From assembly GCA_021783855.1 (NCBI GenBank), contig JAJXTL010000001.1:4838-68837 (forward strand): a stretch of 64,000 nucleotides of DNA, written 5' to 3'. The DNA comes from Pseudomonadota bacterium (GTDB taxonomy: Bacteria; Pseudomonadota; Gammaproteobacteria; Burkholderiales; Gallionellaceae). The position numbers were made by a program, and so were the translations under genes. The notes below the pieces were generated by a model. The model did not search any database. It was not told the origin of the DNA and worked only from the letters and a program-made list of their open reading frames with translations. Every line of letters begins with the position of its first letter. The first letter of the stretch is position 1. Positions 16,838 to 25,379 of this stretch are shown here, piece by piece.

Positions 16838-17038
16838 TTACTTCCTGAACATCCAAAAAACGAATGACAGCAGCAGGGAAATAATAATACTGGTCGTGAC
16901 CGGGAAGAAGAAAGTAAAGTTTTTGCACCTGATGTAGATGTCGCCGGGCAAATGCCCCAAGCCCAGCTTGCTCAGCCACGGCCAGGCAGCCCCGAGCAGG
17001 ATGCAGATGATGCCAACTGAGCCGCTATAGTCTGAATA
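16838..17038 (-). pseudogene. DUF2905 protein, 5' end lost
   Basis: The open frame reads GIICILLGAAWPWLSKLGLG, then HLPGDIYIRCKNFTFFFPVT and a final membrane helix ending WMFRK. This is the two-helix DUF2905 protein, normally about 65-70 residues. The frame is closed by TGA just upstream at 17039-17041, and no ATG, GTG or TTG lies before the first helix, so the start region seems lost or replaced. Family function is unknown. Confidence 0.6.
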
Positions 17039-17126
17039 TCATAACAGAGCGGTCAGGGTGGGTGAAAACCCCCAGCCACTTCTGGCAGTGCAGAAAAAAG
17101 AGTAGCGTTCCTTTTTTCCCTTTTTA

Positions 17127-17357
17127 TTCTCCGCTGTGCAGGCGCGCAAAATTATTCAACTCCGCTTCAATGGCGGGCAACTCATTGCGGATTGCCACTG
17201 AAAAGAAACTGTCTGCCGGACTGTGCGCCCTGTCGTACGAGCAGACCTGACTCCAGCCGCGCAGCAGACAATCTTCGTGGCACGGCTTGGCGCCAAGAGC
17301 GCGCAGGCGTTGGCGAAGCTGTGCGATACGCATCGGGGAGTGAGAATCGGAAATCAA
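17127..17357 (-). pseudogene. 5' fragment of an RlmN-like gene (duplicate of 12986-14104)
   Basis: Residues 1-75 of the RlmN-like protein are repeated here: SDSHSPMRIAQLRQRLRALG, then AKPCHEDCLLRGWSQV and AIRNELPAIEAELNNFARLH, before a stop at 17124. The DNA of the two copies aligns over about 220 bases at roughly 80 percent identity by eye. The former ATG is TTG here. The radical SAM core is absent, so this is a dead fragment, not a gene. Confidence 0.75.
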
Positions 17358-17400
17358 AGTGTGGTCGCAAATAATTGCAGAGCCTGATTGATTTCTTACA

Positions 17401-18351
17401 TCACGTTGCGTACGGCCCAAGGAATCGTTCACCATTAAAGTGAATCAAGTGCGATGGCGCATCGGCCACCCACACTTCCGTTTCCCAAGCGATTTCGCCC
17501 AGATACCGGCTCATGAAGGAGCGGTTCGGGAACGCGGTCACATAGACCAGCCCGGCTTTTGATCCTGCGAACAACTTGGTCAGCTCGGCGTGTCGCTTGC
17601 CATCGACGGGGCCATGACTGGTGACGGATTCGATCAGTAGTAACCAATTCTTTTCGACGAAGTGCAGCACCACATCAGGCATCTTGCCATGTGTATCCAC
17701 TTTGACGCCCAACTCAGCCAACAAGACCGCATCGAAATAACCCCACTTGTCGCCCGTATCGCCAGCGTAGACCAGCACACTGCCCGGCGCGAAACGCGGG
17801 CCGAAGTCTTCCACGATGGCACGAATCAGCTCGCTGTGTTCGCCGGGGCTGAGGGTGATTACCTTGCCAGGCGCAATCTGCATGGGGATACGGTTTTGCT
17901 CGCGCTCCATCGCGTATTTTGCTGCCAGCGTCTGACTCTGTGATAAATAGGTCGTCAGGTTGTCGTGCCACTTCCTGTTGCCGAAGCTACGCAGCAGCGT
18001 CAGCACAGCGGGTGCGACCTGATATACGGCCTTCGGGCTGTTCACCGGACGATCCGGTTTGTCGGGGTTATACGTTGCAATCCCGGCATCAACGAACTGG
18101 TGCATCGTTTGCCGCCGGAATGTCTCGCGCGTATTTGGCGCATACTCTTTGCCATAGTGCTCACGCGACCAGTCCATGATCGGCGTGATGCCGATAAGTG
18201 GATTTTCAGCCTGAACCCACTTCTTACCGGGGGTGAGATTGAGCAAAGCCAGCAGGGAAAGCGCAGATCGTTCGTTGTGTTGTGCGCGTGGCAACCCAAG
18301 GGAAATGAGAATTTGGTGCGCCGCTTCGAGGTGGTTATTTTTCTTTGTCAT
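17401..18351 (-). CDS. BsuBI/PstI-family type II restriction endonuclease
   Basis: This is a 316-residue protein with the family layout: an N-terminal helical DNA-recognition half (TPGKKWVQAENPLIGITPIM, MDWSREHYGKEYAPNTRET) and a C-terminal nuclease half. The latter holds VLVYAGDTGDKWGYFD, MPDVVLHFVEKNWLLLIE and VTSHGPVDGKRHAEL, the conserved core of BsuBI and PstI (which cut CTGCAG). Asp and Glu in PDVV and LLIE followed by the downstream GKRH are likely catalytic. The target of this enzyme cannot be read from sequence. It starts inside the methylase stop (four-base overlap). Confidence 0.9.
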   Translation of the reverse strand: MTKKNNHLEAAHQILISLGLPRAQHNERSALSLLALLNLTPGKKWVQAENPLIGITPIMDWSREHYGKEYAPNTRETFRRQTMHQFVDAGIATYNPDKPDRPVNSPKAVYQVAPAVLTLLRSFGNRKWHDNLTTYLSQSQTLAAKYAMEREQNRIPMQIAPGKVITLSPGEHSELIRAIVEDFGPRFAPGSVLVYAGDTGDKWGYFDAVLLAELGVKVDTHGKMPDVVLHFVEKNWLLLIESVTSHGPVDGKRHAELTKLFAGSKAGLVYVTAFPNRSFMSRYLGEIAWETEVWVADAPSHLIHFNGERFLGPYAT

Positions 18352-19823
18352 GCGGATAGCTTGTCGAGTTGTTCATCAATCATGCTTTGTGTCGGCTCAA
18401 AGCTGCGCATTGCCCACTCGCCCAGTTTAATCAGTGCGTCACGGTTCGGATATTTCATCATTTTGAGGTCGGTCGCATTAACCTGGGTGTGCCCGCTTGA
18501 ACGGCGGAAGTTTTCATCCACGCCGGTTGTGTTGAGGTACACGCCTAAGCCGCGCGCCAGCGCTTCCGGCAAGCCATGCTTGTTTTCGTGGTACACATTC
18601 AGGTGGTTTTCCAAACCCAGCATTTTGGCATCGGAAAAGCTATCTGGTTGAACAACGCTTGCCACGATGCGGCGTTTTTCTTCCTTCGATGAAAAACGCC
18701 GAACCACGCAATAGTAGCCATTCGGATAAAGCCATTTTTCCGTTTCGGCGTTACACAAGATTGCGTTGGGCTTCTTGATGTCCGGTTTAGGCCATTCGAT
18801 GTTTTGTCCGGTAAAGTGCGCGGGGTACAGGAGGGGGACAGTGCCCGCTTCGGGCATTGCGCGCAGATGCTCTTTCAGCCGAAAATCGACAACCGGCCCG
18901 GTCGATACCTTGATGCCAATATCCTCTAACGAACAGTGAATCGCACTTGAAAGTTCGATGGCATTGCGCTCAACGGAAGTCGGCACATGGATGAAACGCT
19001 CGGTATCATCGGGGAACACGATACGGTTGAACGGATGCGTATTTGTTGCGAGATCGGCGAAGCTGTCATCGGTCGATGTGGTCACCGTCACCTCGCCTTG
19101 CTGCCCACCACGTTCAAGCAACAGGATGATATTTTCTTGCAGCACATCATCATCCTTGAAAGCCTTGTTGCGCGAGTCGAACAAGTGCATGTGCCGGATT
19201 GCGGCGCGCTCCAGCACGAAGTCGCGGAAAGGCCGGTAATACGGCCCGTTACAAAAGCTGCGCGGGATGATTGCAACAATTTGACCGCCCTGCGACATCA
19301 TCGCCAGTGCCAGGGCAACGAAAGCGGAATAGAGATTTACTGTTTCAATCTCCGCCTGTCGAAGTAGAAGGCGGTGGCGGGAGTAGCTGCTGATTTTTTT
19401 ATAGGGCGGATTCAGGATCGCGTGAGTGTACCCTTTGCCAGAACCAAATTGAATTTGATTGACGGCCTGTTCGATAAAATCTCCGCCCAGTATTTCATAA
19501 TCCATCGGCAGCATGTTCTTGTAACTGGACAGCGCGTTATTTAATTCTTTGTGGATAAGGCTATCCAACTCAAAGGCAGTTACTTCAATCTTCTTGAAGT
19601 TCAGATCGCCATCGACGCAGCGCTCAAGAAAAGCGCTTGAAAGCGAGCCGATACCTGCGCCTGCATCAAGCAAGCGACAATCCAGGTTGTCTTTAACAAC
19701 AAACAAACCGGCCATGAACTGAGCCGTTCTTGCAGGCGTCAGGAATTGCCCGAGTTGCGATTTTCGTTTCGCCTCGGTGTTCCTTGATACCCTCAATCGG
19801 GTTTGTTCAACTACTGCAAGCAA
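18348..19823 (-). CDS. BsuBI/PstI-type adenine-N6 DNA methyltransferase
   Basis: This is a 491-residue adenine methylase protecting host DNA from the endonuclease next to it. The N-terminus is typical of the Eco57I/PstI M group: SQLGQFLTPARTAQFMAGLF. The SAM-binding motif I is RLLDAGAGIGSLSSAFL (near residue 50), motif IV is the NPPY of AILNPPYKKISSYSRHRLLL (near 137), and motif VIII is GGQIVAIIPRSFCNGPYYRP. The C-terminal half carries target recognition. Gene order M then R on one strand, with ATGA coupling, favours protection before cutting. Confidence 0.92.
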   Translation of the reverse strand: MLAVVEQTRLRVSRNTEAKRKSQLGQFLTPARTAQFMAGLFVVKDNLDCRLLDAGAGIGSLSSAFLERCVDGDLNFKKIEVTAFELDSLIHKELNNALSSYKNMLPMDYEILGGDFIEQAVNQIQFGSGKGYTHAILNPPYKKISSYSRHRLLLRQAEIETVNLYSAFVALALAMMSQGGQIVAIIPRSFCNGPYYRPFRDFVLERAAIRHMHLFDSRNKAFKDDDVLQENIILLLERGGQQGEVTVTTSTDDSFADLATNTHPFNRIVFPDDTERFIHVPTSVERNAIELSSAIHCSLEDIGIKVSTGPVVDFRLKEHLRAMPEAGTVPLLYPAHFTGQNIEWPKPDIKKPNAILCNAETEKWLYPNGYYCVVRRFSSKEEKRRIVASVVQPDSFSDAKMLGLENHLNVYHENKHGLPEALARGLGVYLNTTGVDENFRRSSGHTQVNATDLKMMKYPNRDALIKLGEWAMRSFEPTQSMIDEQLDKLSA

Positions 19824-20033
19824 AATACTTCTCCTGAATGGGTAAAACTCGAATTATTTTTCTGTTGCCAGTATACCGCCCCTCGCCCTTTTAATCCTTC
19901 ATTCTTAAACAGTTTTTTGCTGGGCTGGCTTTGCAGTCGCACCGGCGGTGTTTGGGAATTAGCTTCGCCAAACCGGAAAGAATATTATTGATTTGGCATG
20001 ACCGTGTCTGGCTCAATATCTGGCTGAGAAATT

Positions 20034-20321
20034 TCAGGCGGGTTCAAGCTCAATCCTGAACTTCTTTCCCAGCACGGATGCCGCACTGGACAGGGTAGTG
20101 AGGGTCAGGCTCGTATCCGTCGCATCGAGCAGACGGTTGAGCGCGGCACGACTGGTGTGCATTTTTTTGGCCATCGCGGTTTTGGTAAGGTTCTGCGCCT
20201 TCATTTCCTGATCGATTTGCCAGGCGATCACGCGCTTGACGGCCACTGCCGTTGCTTCGTCCAGCATGGCTTCTTCACTCAGAAAATCATCGAAGCTGCT
20301 GCCGATATTTTTTAATTTCAT
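20034..20321 (-). CDS. HigA-type XRE antitoxin
   Basis: This is a 95-residue HTH antitoxin starting MKLKNIGSSFDDFLSEEAML. The HTH is NLTKTAMAKKMHTSRAALNR, with a C-terminal SAASVLGKKFRIELEPA strand. It follows the toxin, as in the HigBA order, with a one-base overlap at 20321. The longer open frame to 20477 only reads the toxin gene in another frame. The 210 bases between it and the methylase gene (19824-20033) hold no gene I can support. Confidence 0.85.
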   Translation of the reverse strand: MKLKNIGSSFDDFLSEEAMLDEATAVAVKRVIAWQIDQEMKAQNLTKTAMAKKMHTSRAALNRLLDATDTSLTLTTLSSAASVLGKKFRIELEPA

Positions 20322-20650
20322 TACTCGTTCCTCATTCTGTCTGTTGCCAGTTTCAGATCCTGCTTCGGTGTAGTCTGGGATTTTTTGATGAAGCCGTGCA
20401 GCAAAACGATCGTACCGTTTGAGATCGTAAACAGCACGCGCGCAATGCGATTCTCCAGATGAATACGCACCTCCCAAAGGTCTTTGTCCCTTTTGCGTAC
20501 CAGCGGCATACCCAGCGGCCAGCCGAACTGCACAGTCTTGATATCTTCACCTATCGTTTTCCGGTCGATTGCAGGCAACTCACGTAACCAGTCACGCACA
20601 GGCTCTGTGCCACCGTCCGTCCTGAAGAATCTGACTTCGTGCTTGTCCAT
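20321..20650 (-). CDS. HigB / Gp49-like (DUF891) toxin
   Basis: This is a 109-residue toxin of the phage-derived Gp49/HigB group in the RelE superfamily: VRFFRTDGGTEPVRDWLREL, then IKTVQFGWPLGMPLVRKRDK, DLWEVRIHLENRIARVLFTI and LLHGFIKKSQTTP. The L-W-E-V-R-I and H-G-F-x-K-K motifs are the family hallmarks; the last provides the RNase residues. It is expected to cut mRNA on the ribosome. Confidence 0.88.
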   Translation of the reverse strand: MDKHEVRFFRTDGGTEPVRDWLRELPAIDRKTIGEDIKTVQFGWPLGMPLVRKRDKDLWEVRIHLENRIARVLFTISNGTIVLLHGFIKKSQTTPKQDLKLATDRMRNE

Positions 20651-20662
20651 TTGCGGAATGTA

Positions 20663-20944
20663 TCAATAATGGTACGAATTGACAAGCTTCTTATTGTGAA
20701 TGCATTTCGTGGTCAGGCTTTGCAGCTTCCCCCTGTGCGCCGCCGAGTAGCGCAGGCCGACCAAGGGGTGTCGGCAATGAACTGGTCGAATTCGGATTAA
20801 ATTCGCCCGCGCCAATATGCGCAATTCGTCATTGGAAACGGTATAAATGATCGAGTATGGGAAGCGTGGCATGACGAACTTGCGCTTGTTATTTCGCCAC
20901 AGTGAACCCGGCAGCGCACGTTCGGCCGCCGGAAGTTGCAACAT
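20663..20944 (-). pseudogene. Degraded RelE/ParE-type toxin
   Basis: The first 50 residues contain the ParE/RelE middle region (PGSLWRNNKRKFVMPRFPYS, IIYTVSNDELRILARAN). The conserved N-terminal helices are missing, and after residue 50 the sequence turns into low-complexity, basic residues unlike the family end. No antitoxin accompanies it. It is probably a decayed toxin. Confidence 0.5.
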
Positions 20945-20952
20945 TTCCGCTT

Positions 20953-21081
20953 CTAGGAGCCTGTCGGAATTGTCTTGTAACTCATTGATTATATTAATGT
21001 TCGTATAAATTAAGCAAATATTTAATTGTTAAAAATCAATAGGTTGCATAGAATAAAAATTGAAGTCCGACAGTCTGCTAG
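20953..21081. mobile_element. MITE-like 129-base element
   Basis: The ends CTAGGAGCCTGTCGGA (20953-20968) and TCCGACAGTCTGCTAG (21066-21081) are imperfect inverted repeats, 14 of 16 matching. The outer CTAG at both ends could be a four-base target duplication. The interior is strongly AT-rich and holds no ORF. The remaining 310 bases to 21392 hold no supported gene. Confidence 0.5.
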
Positions 21082-21392
21082 AACTTCAAGCCGGGTAGCC
21101 ATATCTCCTCCATAAATCGCTATGAATTACTCAACCTGGGTACTGCTTATCCTGTTTCTTTCGTACGGCTTGCGCGCAAACTCGGTCAGGGCAATTATAA
21201 GGGGAACAAAAAGCAGCAAACTACGGATAGGTAAATAACATTTTTACTGAGCCGCTTTATTTTATCGCGCTGCGTAAGCTGGCAAATCTGAATTTTTACG
21301 GCATACTGGCAAGCTGTTGAAATCAGCCGCCTGCTGAACCATATTGCTCTGCGCAACTGGAAGAAGGCAATGGAAGGCGCTTAACGGAATTT

Positions 21393-22055
21393 ATGACGAT
21401 GACACGACACACGCCGCCCGATGCACTGCTCTTTATTGCCCCCGGCTGCCCGCACTGCCCCGCCGTTTTGCAAGGACTGAGCGATCTGGTAAAAGAATCG
21501 CTGATCGGGAAAATGACGGTAGTGAATGTTGCCGTGCATCCCGAACTCGCGGAGAAACAGGGCGTGCGTGCCGCCCCCTGGCTGCGTCTGGGCCCGTTTA
21601 CCCTCACCGGCGCACACAGCCCAGTCGAGTTGCGTCTGTGGGCAGAGCAGGCGGGCAGCGAGGAAGGCGCGGCGCACTATGTCGAGCATTTGTTAAAGCA
21701 GGGCGGCTACAAACAGGCCGCTGTCTTTATCACTGAGGATACGCATCGCTTAAAATCGCTGCTCGCCATCATCGCCAATCCCGGAGCCAGTCTCGACGTA
21801 CGTCTTGGCGTGAGCGCGCTGCTGGAATCTTATGCCGACATGCCGGAATTACGCGAGCTGCTGCCCCGGTTGGCCGATCTCACCCGCCATGCCGACCATC
21901 GCGTGCGCGCCGACGCATGCTATCTGCTGGGCTTGACAGGCAGTATCGCTGCGCGCAGCCATGTTGAAGCCTGTCTCAACGATGTTCATCAGGAAGTGCG
22001 GGAAATAGCTGCAGAAGCATGGGCGGAACTGGATAGCGCGAAAACGAGGGGCTGA
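21393..22055 (+). CDS. Thioredoxin-fold protein fused to HEAT-like repeats
   Basis: This protein has 220 residues. The N-terminal 75 residues have a thioredoxin-like start, ALLFIAPGCPHCPAVLQGLS, with redox pair Cys19 and Cys22 and a cis-proline in RAAPWLRLG. The C-terminal half (about 115-215) has HEAT-like helices: DVRLGVSALLESYAD, DHRVRADACYLLGLTG and HQEVREIAAEAWAEL. This would suit a redox domain tethered to a protein-binding scaffold. No signal peptide is seen, so it is cytoplasmic. The partner is unknown. Confidence 0.8.
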   Translation: MTMTRHTPPDALLFIAPGCPHCPAVLQGLSDLVKESLIGKMTVVNVAVHPELAEKQGVRAAPWLRLGPFTLTGAHSPVELRLWAEQAGSEEGAAHYVEHLLKQGGYKQAAVFITEDTHRLKSLLAIIANPGASLDVRLGVSALLESYADMPELRELLPRLADLTRHADHRVRADACYLLGLTGSIAARSHVEACLNDVHQEVREIAAEAWAELDSAKTRG

Positions 22056-22081
22056 CACGTTTACTGTGAGGGGCAGCCAGG

Positions 22082-23419
22082 TCAGTTGCTCGCCCTGCTG
22101 ACTGCATTCAGGTATAGCGCAACCAGCCCTGCCACCAGCCAGAGACTTCCGATTGCGGCGATCCAGAAGCCTGGGGCACCGCGCGCCGGGCCTAAGGTGT
22201 CGGTCAGCCCGAGCAGGAAGCCGCCGCCCAGTCCCAGTCCCCACAGCAGGGTGGCATAGAGCAGCATCGGCACCACCGATTTTTTGTATCCGCGCAGCGC
22301 ATTCACCGCCACCGCCTGCAGTCCGTCGCCCAGATGATACAAAGCGACCAGCATGATCAAGGGTATCGCCGCCTTTTGTACGGCGATATCCGTGGTATAC
22401 AGGGCGGCAATGTATGGCGCACCGAACCAGAAGATCAGGCTGACGACGGCCGCAATACCCATGCCGAGGCGGATGCCTGCCCAGCAGGTGTGGCGGGCGT
22501 ACTCGCGCTGCCCGGCGCCGATGCCCTGGCCCACCAGCACCGACGTTGCATTGCCCAGTGCAAGCGGAACCATGAATGCCAGTGCCGCGAGGTTGGCCGC
22601 GATCTGGTGGGCGCCCGAAACAACAGGCCCCAGGCGCGCAATGAACAGCGCCATGAAGGTGAAGGCAGTCACATCTGCGATAAACGTGAGACCGATAGGA
22701 ATACCCAGTTTCAGGAACGCCCGGATTTCTTTGGCATCCGGCGCGGCAAACCGCCGGCGCAGCTGGAACTGCAGGTAATTCCGATTTTGCAGGCACCAGC
22801 CCCAGGCTAAGAATGCCATCAGCCAGGCATCCACTGCGGTGGCGACTGCGCAGCCCGGTCCGCCCATTTTTGGCGCACCCAGCAGGCCATACATGAACAG
22901 GGCGTTTAAAGGTACCTTGATGGTCAGCGAGAGCAGATTGAAAAACATCACCGGGCCCGGGCGACCGATGCCGGTGGAAAGACCAAAGAATATACGCAAG
23001 GCGAAGACGGCAGGCACGCCCCAGGCGGATGCGGCGAGATAGGCGCGCACCTTGATTTCGACGACGGGCTGCAAGTGCGAGATGGCAATCAAAGGGCCGG
23101 GGAAGCGCAGCAGCAGGGTCGCCACCAGCGCCAGCACCAGCGATATCCACACGCTCTGATGAATTTCCCGCCCGACGTCCGCCGGCCTGCCTGCCCCGTA
23201 AAGGTGGGCGATGACGGGCGGCAGTGCTAACAGCACGCTGATCAGCGACATCAGCACGGTGGCGGTGATCGCTGCGGCAATGCCGACCGAGGCAAGGTCG
23301 ATGGCAGACAGCCTGCCTGCCATCGCGGTGTCGATGACGGCGTTTGCCATAAAGGCAAGCTGCGCGATCAGAACCGGCCAGGCCAGATGGATCAGTTGTG
23401 AGGTGGAAGAGCGTTTCAT
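22082..23419 (-). CDS. MATE family multidrug efflux transporter (NorM-like)
   Basis: This is a 445-residue inner-membrane antiporter with 12 hydrophobic segments in two homologous halves. It starts HLAWPVLIAQLAFMANAVID, then TAMAGRLSAIDLASVGIAAA, and contains the second-half mirror PVVSGAHQIAANLAALAFMV and GNATSVLVGQGIGAG. These motifs are typical of the NorM branch, which exports cationic drugs with sodium or protons. It is convergent with the thioredoxin-HEAT gene, with a 26-base gap. Confidence 0.92.
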   Translation of the reverse strand: MKRSSTSQLIHLAWPVLIAQLAFMANAVIDTAMAGRLSAIDLASVGIAAAITATVLMSLISVLLALPPVIAHLYGAGRPADVGREIHQSVWISLVLALVATLLLRFPGPLIAISHLQPVVEIKVRAYLAASAWGVPAVFALRIFFGLSTGIGRPGPVMFFNLLSLTIKVPLNALFMYGLLGAPKMGGPGCAVATAVDAWLMAFLAWGWCLQNRNYLQFQLRRRFAAPDAKEIRAFLKLGIPIGLTFIADVTAFTFMALFIARLGPVVSGAHQIAANLAALAFMVPLALGNATSVLVGQGIGAGQREYARHTCWAGIRLGMGIAAVVSLIFWFGAPYIAALYTTDIAVQKAAIPLIMLVALYHLGDGLQAVAVNALRGYKKSVVPMLLYATLLWGLGLGGGFLLGLTDTLGPARGAPGFWIAAIGSLWLVAGLVALYLNAVSRASN

Positions 23420-23656
23420 GGCTTTATTGAAGGAACAGTTTTATGCGCAACATGTTTTTAGCTGCGACATTGGTGCGGCCAGATAATCGGGTTATGCTGG
23501 AGAGTCTATTATCTTTTTAGTGATAGCGTGAGAGTTTGATAATCCGCGCCACGATCTGCGAATAACAAACCACGTACAGTGACTAAAACATATAAAAACT
23601 TGTGCTGATGTACAATATCCTGCAATAGAAAATCACATAAACGGGAGGGTGGGTCC

Positions 23657-24571
23657 ATGGAACAGTACCAGGCGAGCGGAGAGCTTTCTCGTGCCGACTC
23701 ACCTGCCATGATACAGTCGATCATCAACGCCCTTCCAATACCGATTTTTGTCAAAGATTCAAAGGGAATCTATGTGTATTGCAACATTCCGTTTGAAAAA
23801 TACGTGGGTAAAAGAATCGACGAAATCGTAGGGCACGGTGTATACGAACTCTGGGATTACGAACTTGCAAAAGTCTACCATGCAGCGGATAACAGGCTTT
23901 TTGGTGCAGGTGGCGAAGAGCAGTATGAGGCGAGAGTTAAATATGCGGACGGCACGATACACGACGTAATGTTTCACAAAGCTGTTTTTCCCTTCTTGAA
24001 TGAAAACTACATGGCCGGCGCGATTCTGGACATCACTGACAGAAAAGCTTCTGAAAGAGAGCTTGAGCGTATCGCGTTGACCGACACACTGACGGGCGCA
24101 GCAAGCCGCTACCATCTATACGCCGCGCTCGATGATGCCTGCAGGAAGGCTGCACGCCAGCATTCCATGATCGCCGTGATGAGCATCGATCTGGATGGGT
24201 TTAAGCAAGTGAATGACACCTACGGCCATCCCGCAGGAGATGAGGTGCTGGTGAAAGTTGCCGGACTTATCAGAGATGCAATCCGCGAATCAGACATGCT
24301 GGCTAGGCTGGGCGGAGACGAATTCATAGTCCTGTTCGATGAACTGGAAACAAAAGATTCGGTTTTCTGCCTGGCGGACTCCATATTGCAGCAGTTTTCC
24401 AAAGAGATGGAGCTGCAGGAAAACAAGGTCATGCTTGGCGCCAGCATCGGCATTGCCTTCTATCCGGACCACGGGGTGAGTCCGCACGATCTCCTCAAAA
24501 ACGCCGATCTTGCGCTTTACGAATCGAAGCGGACCGGGAAGGGATGTTTCAGCTCGCTGACCATGATGTGA
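23657..24571 (+). CDS. PAS-GGDEF diguanylate cyclase
   Basis: It makes cyclic di-GMP from two GTP. The 304-residue protein has a PAS domain (about residues 20-130, starting MIQSIINALPIPIFVKDSKG) and a GGDEF domain (about 140-300). The catalytic signature GGDEF is intact at residues 219-223, and the inhibitory I-site RESD lies five residues upstream. There is no transmembrane segment, so sensing is cytoplasmic; no heme or flavin residue can be assigned to the PAS domain. A GGGAGG ribosome site precedes the ATG. The 1-kb neighbourhood has no EAL or PilZ gene. Confidence 0.93.
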   Translation: MEQYQASGELSRADSPAMIQSIINALPIPIFVKDSKGIYVYCNIPFEKYVGKRIDEIVGHGVYELWDYELAKVYHAADNRLFGAGGEEQYEARVKYADGTIHDVMFHKAVFPFLNENYMAGAILDITDRKASERELERIALTDTLTGAASRYHLYAALDDACRKAARQHSMIAVMSIDLDGFKQVNDTYGHPAGDEVLVKVAGLIRDAIRESDMLARLGGDEFIVLFDELETKDSVFCLADSILQQFSKEMELQENKVMLGASIGIAFYPDHGVSPHDLLKNADLALYESKRTGKGCFSSLTMM

Positions 24572-24677
24572 TGGCGTTATTCATGATCTGCAGTAGCCGC
24601 ATTCAGAAGCCTGCTCTGCCAACAGGAAAGAATATTATTTTTATCATGCCCATGCCGGACTCACCGCTCTTCTATCA

Positions 24678-25340
24678 ATGAAAATCAATTCGGATTTGTC
24701 ACAGCGCGTCGTAATTCAGCCATCCACCTTGCCGTGGATAACATCGCCTTCTGCCGGTGTTCAGTATCGCGTACTTGAATGTGGTGATGATGATAGGTCG
24801 CGCGCCACCTCGATTATCCAATACTCGCCCGGCGCAAGCCTGAACAGCATCTGCGAGTTCGGCGAGGAGATTGTGGTTCTCGACGGGGTGCTGAGCGATG
24901 CATCCGTCAAGTACAGCAAGGGTGACTATATCAAGTCGCCGCCCGGTTCGTCGCATGCGTATGAATCGGAATCGGGCTGCCTGTTGTTCGTCAAACGGCA
25001 GCATCTTGAAATTGAAGACGATCAGTGCATGCTGGTACACACCGCGAGTCACCCCTGGTATCAGGGACTGGTGGATGGCCTCTCGGTGATGCCGCTGTCG
25101 GAATTCGGCACGCAACACACGGCGCTGGTGCGCTGGGCGCCGGGCACCCGGTTCAACGCGCACCGCCACTATGGCGGCGAAGAAATCTATGTGCTGGACG
25201 GCGTGTTCGAAGATGAGTTCGGCGCGTACCCCGCCGGCACCTGGATGCGCAGCCCGCACCTGAGCGCTCACTGCCCTTACAGTCTGGCGGGTTGCACGAT
25301 ACTGGTAAAAACCGGGCACTTGCTGCCCATGCAGCGGTAA
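24678..25340 (+). CDS. ChrR-like double cupin protein
   Basis: This is a 220-residue protein made of two cupin domains, related to the C-terminal cupin of the anti-sigma factor ChrR. The second domain keeps the metal-binding motif (FNAHRHYGGEEIYVLDG, about residues 159-175, plus a C-terminal His in SAHCPYS). In the first domain the equivalent stretch reads LNSICEFGEEIVVLDG, so the two histidines are lost. There is no zinc-binding anti-sigma domain and no neighbouring sigma factor, so a free-standing sensor or enzyme is more likely. Confidence 0.85.
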   Translation: MKINSDLSQRVVIQPSTLPWITSPSAGVQYRVLECGDDDRSRATSIIQYSPGASLNSICEFGEEIVVLDGVLSDASVKYSKGDYIKSPPGSSHAYESESGCLLFVKRQHLEIEDDQCMLVHTASHPWYQGLVDGLSVMPLSEFGTQHTALVRWAPGTRFNAHRHYGGEEIYVLDGVFEDEFGAYPAGTWMRSPHLSAHCPYSLAGCTILVKTGHLLPMQR

Positions 25341-25379
25341 GCCGGCATAAACCGCCCCGCATCACTTCAGACCGACTGA

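Noticed and set aside
17401..19823. CTGCAG as the target of the BsuBI/PstI-like pair
   Set aside because: The family includes CTGCAG cutters, but CTGCAG occurs several times in the window and sequence alone cannot fix the specificity.
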